A stretch of 64,000 nt of DNA from contig CM060188.1 of NCBI GenBank assembly GCA_030549335.1, positions 69,284,696 to 69,348,695 of the forward strand, given 5' to 3'. Origin of the DNA: Pontederia crassipes (lineage: Eukaryota > Streptophyta > Magnoliopsida > Commelinales > Pontederiaceae). The notes beneath the pieces were generated by a model. The model was not told the origin of the DNA. It did not search any database and saw only the letters and a list, made by a program, of their open reading frames with translations. Made by a program: the position numbers and the translations under genes. This document shows positions 62,086 to 64,000 of this stretch, piece after piece (position 1 is the stretch's first letter; every line of letters begins with the position of its first letter).

Positions 62086-64000
62086 AATACTATCGGTCCA
62101 GTTCACAACGAATACCTCCGTGGACTCAGGTCGGTCCCCAAAAAAAATGCATGTATATCTTCCGCTTTAAACTTTTTTTACTAGCAATTAAATGTTAGAA
62201 AAATATATTATTTTCTCATAAAACATTAATGCAATTTGTGTTAAGGAAATGAGTAACGGCGTTGGAGGACAACGCCGTTGGGAAGGTGTGAGTAATCCGG
62301 GGCGCGTAAACGGTTGGGTAGTACGTTAAAGTACCAAAATAGCCCCCATAAAATCCACCTCTCTGTCGCACACGTGTACTGTTTCCGTTGCATTGTCTTC
62401 TATCTCTCTCTCTCCATCAGGTCCCACGTAAAAAAATAATTCTCAATTATTGCTTTCCTATTTTTGGCCAACACAAAATAAATAAAATTATAAATTATTT
62501 CCCTCTAGTAAGACGTTTAATTGGGTCATTTATCAACTTTACCACCACACTTTTTCCCCCTTCAATTTCCCTTTTAAAATCATTCTCTGATGGTCTTGAA
62601 ATTTTGTCTTTTGACTAATCTATTCGTCTTTGTGCACATGACGAAAATACCCCCCCTCCAAAAAAAAAAAATCAAACTCAGTTTTCAATATTTCTTTTTA
62701 TATGCCATCCTTCAATTTTAATAGTCAATACCGGATTCATGTAATATATCATATAACTTATACTATATCTTTATGAAAACATTGCTAATCACACTTGTTC
62801 CTATTTTGAATTGGCATTACTCGGAATGAGAGAAAAGTGTTGATCTTTGATCATAATTTAACTATGACTAAGATCGAGCAATGTCTTGAGTCTTAGAAAT
62901 AGGCATGTCTTGGTTCTCAACTTTTATCACGACTTTTTTTAATTCTTCAATGCATTCAACCATGTGTAATTAAAAAAATTGATACTGATACGTAATTTCA
63001 GCAATCATCGATAATTTATGGGGTATTGTCAATAAGATCACCCAACTTCACTTTATAACTGATCATTGAACTTCAAAAAAATTTCAATCGCGATCTCGCG
63101 CGTTGGTTGGTGGATTTGCTTATGTGGATGCCTACTTAACACTAAATCAGCATGTTATATCTTCTCATGTTTAAAAAATAGAAAATATTACGTTAGCATT
63201 TTTTCTCAATTAAAATTTAATTTTGTATGTGTACGATCGTTCAACTTTTTGAAATTTTCATGTTCATTCAACTTTTCAAGGTTTCAAAACTTAAAATAAT
63301 AAAAAAAAATTAAAACTAAAGGCAACTCTTTGGATATACATATTGATTTTCCTAATTATATACATTTAGCCTTCAATTGTGGGGTAAAACTCTACGCCAA
63401 GTTTCCTTTCGAAGCCTTGCTTTGAGCACTCGCATGATGTACCCCATGGCCTCTTGTTCCAAGGTGCTAAGAATAAAAATAGAAAATACAAAATTATTAA
63501 AATAAAAATATATAAAACCATGGAAATATTTTAATATTTGAAAATCTTTGTTTATGATTTTAAATAAATATAACATATAATTTTTATATTAAGTAGTGTA
63601 AAAAAATAGATAATTCAATCATTTGATCCAACTCAACTAATTGAATATAACTCGACTTGATTTCGATTGAAGAGCCCTCAATTAGGTATAACCTTATTCA
63701 ACTTGATCTAACCAAACTTGGTCGAATTTAAAGTTGATTCGGGTACAACTTGATCAGTAAACATCCTTACTCCTACCCTTCTGGTCAAGAGACCTGCTCT
63801 GCTACATATCAATTTTTTGGATAACTCATCTTATATATATTGATCAAAGGAGGAAGAGGTTGTTTGATCGTTGCCACCATCAAACATGTAGCGGAAGGGC
63901 TGCCTCCCTCTCCCACTCTCTATGGAACAGTGGAGAGGGAGAGGGACCTGATGGCTATTTTTAATTTTATTTCGTCTTTTCATTTTTATTATTGAGTATT
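62086..64000. other. AT-rich intergenic DNA to window end
   Basis: No gene is recognised. Phrases such as AAGATCACCCAACTTCACTT near 63030 and CAACTTTTCAAGGTTTC near 63270 resemble Mutator-like MITE arms, but boundaries could not be set. Confidence 0.4.

Overview
The window is nuclear DNA of a flowering plant. It shows GT-AG introns, a chloroplast-targeted protein, plant-specific families (ATL RING-H2, XBAT ankyrin-RING, GluTR-binding protein) and AT-rich intergenic DNA full of plant transposons. Three single-exon genes are strikingly GC-rich, while the intron-rich genes are not. This contrast suggests a monocot, but that is an inference and I cannot name the species.

Six protein genes are supported. 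(1) 13218-16635, plus strand: glutamyl-tRNA reductase-binding protein, 5 exons, 322 aa, chloroplast tetrapyrrole pathway. (2) 17393-18238, minus: a multi-pass membrane protein whose reading frame carries one in-frame TAG near its N-terminus. (3) 19781-20542, minus: an intact diverged paralogue of gene 2. (4) 28627-29178, minus: an ATL-type RING-H2 protein. (5) 45839-50226, plus: TAD3, the non-catalytic partner in tRNA wobble A-to-I editing, 9 exons, 421 aa. (6) 52240-57735, plus: an XBAT33-like ankyrin-RING E3 ligase, 10 exons, 450 aa. The genes are functionally unrelated neighbours, apart from the tandem pair 2 and 3. For the three multi-exon genes every splice junction was placed by hand, and the summed exons keep the frame.

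The rest is mostly mobile DNA. Several elements are delimited by target-site duplications (TSDs) visible in the sequence: a CACTA element (1150-3304, TSD GTC), a MITE (3327-3553, ATT), a Harbinger-like element with a triplet-repeat core (6623-7338, TTA), a 41-bp retroposed fragment (15472-15512, 12-bp TSD), a hAT element (26771-27398, 8-bp TSD), a SINE (30343-30539, 12-bp TSD), a second Harbinger-like element (37110-37774, TTA), two solo LTRs (48169-48576 and 59357-59837, 5-bp TSDs), and a retroposed block in an XBAT33 intron (54414-55359, 16-bp TSD). Less strictly delimited are a gypsy-type LTR with a primer-binding site (10832-12906), a second CACTA element (39843-41201), a hAT-like element (38360-39345) and two near-complete foldback elements (21777-22316 and 50717-51128).

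I found no CRISPR array, rRNA, convincing tRNA, known miRNA precursor or prokaryote-like system. The most notable observations are the single stop in an otherwise intact membrane-protein gene, a SINE family with three related copies, the two large foldbacks, and the shared GC-rich stem-loop design of the two solo LTRs.
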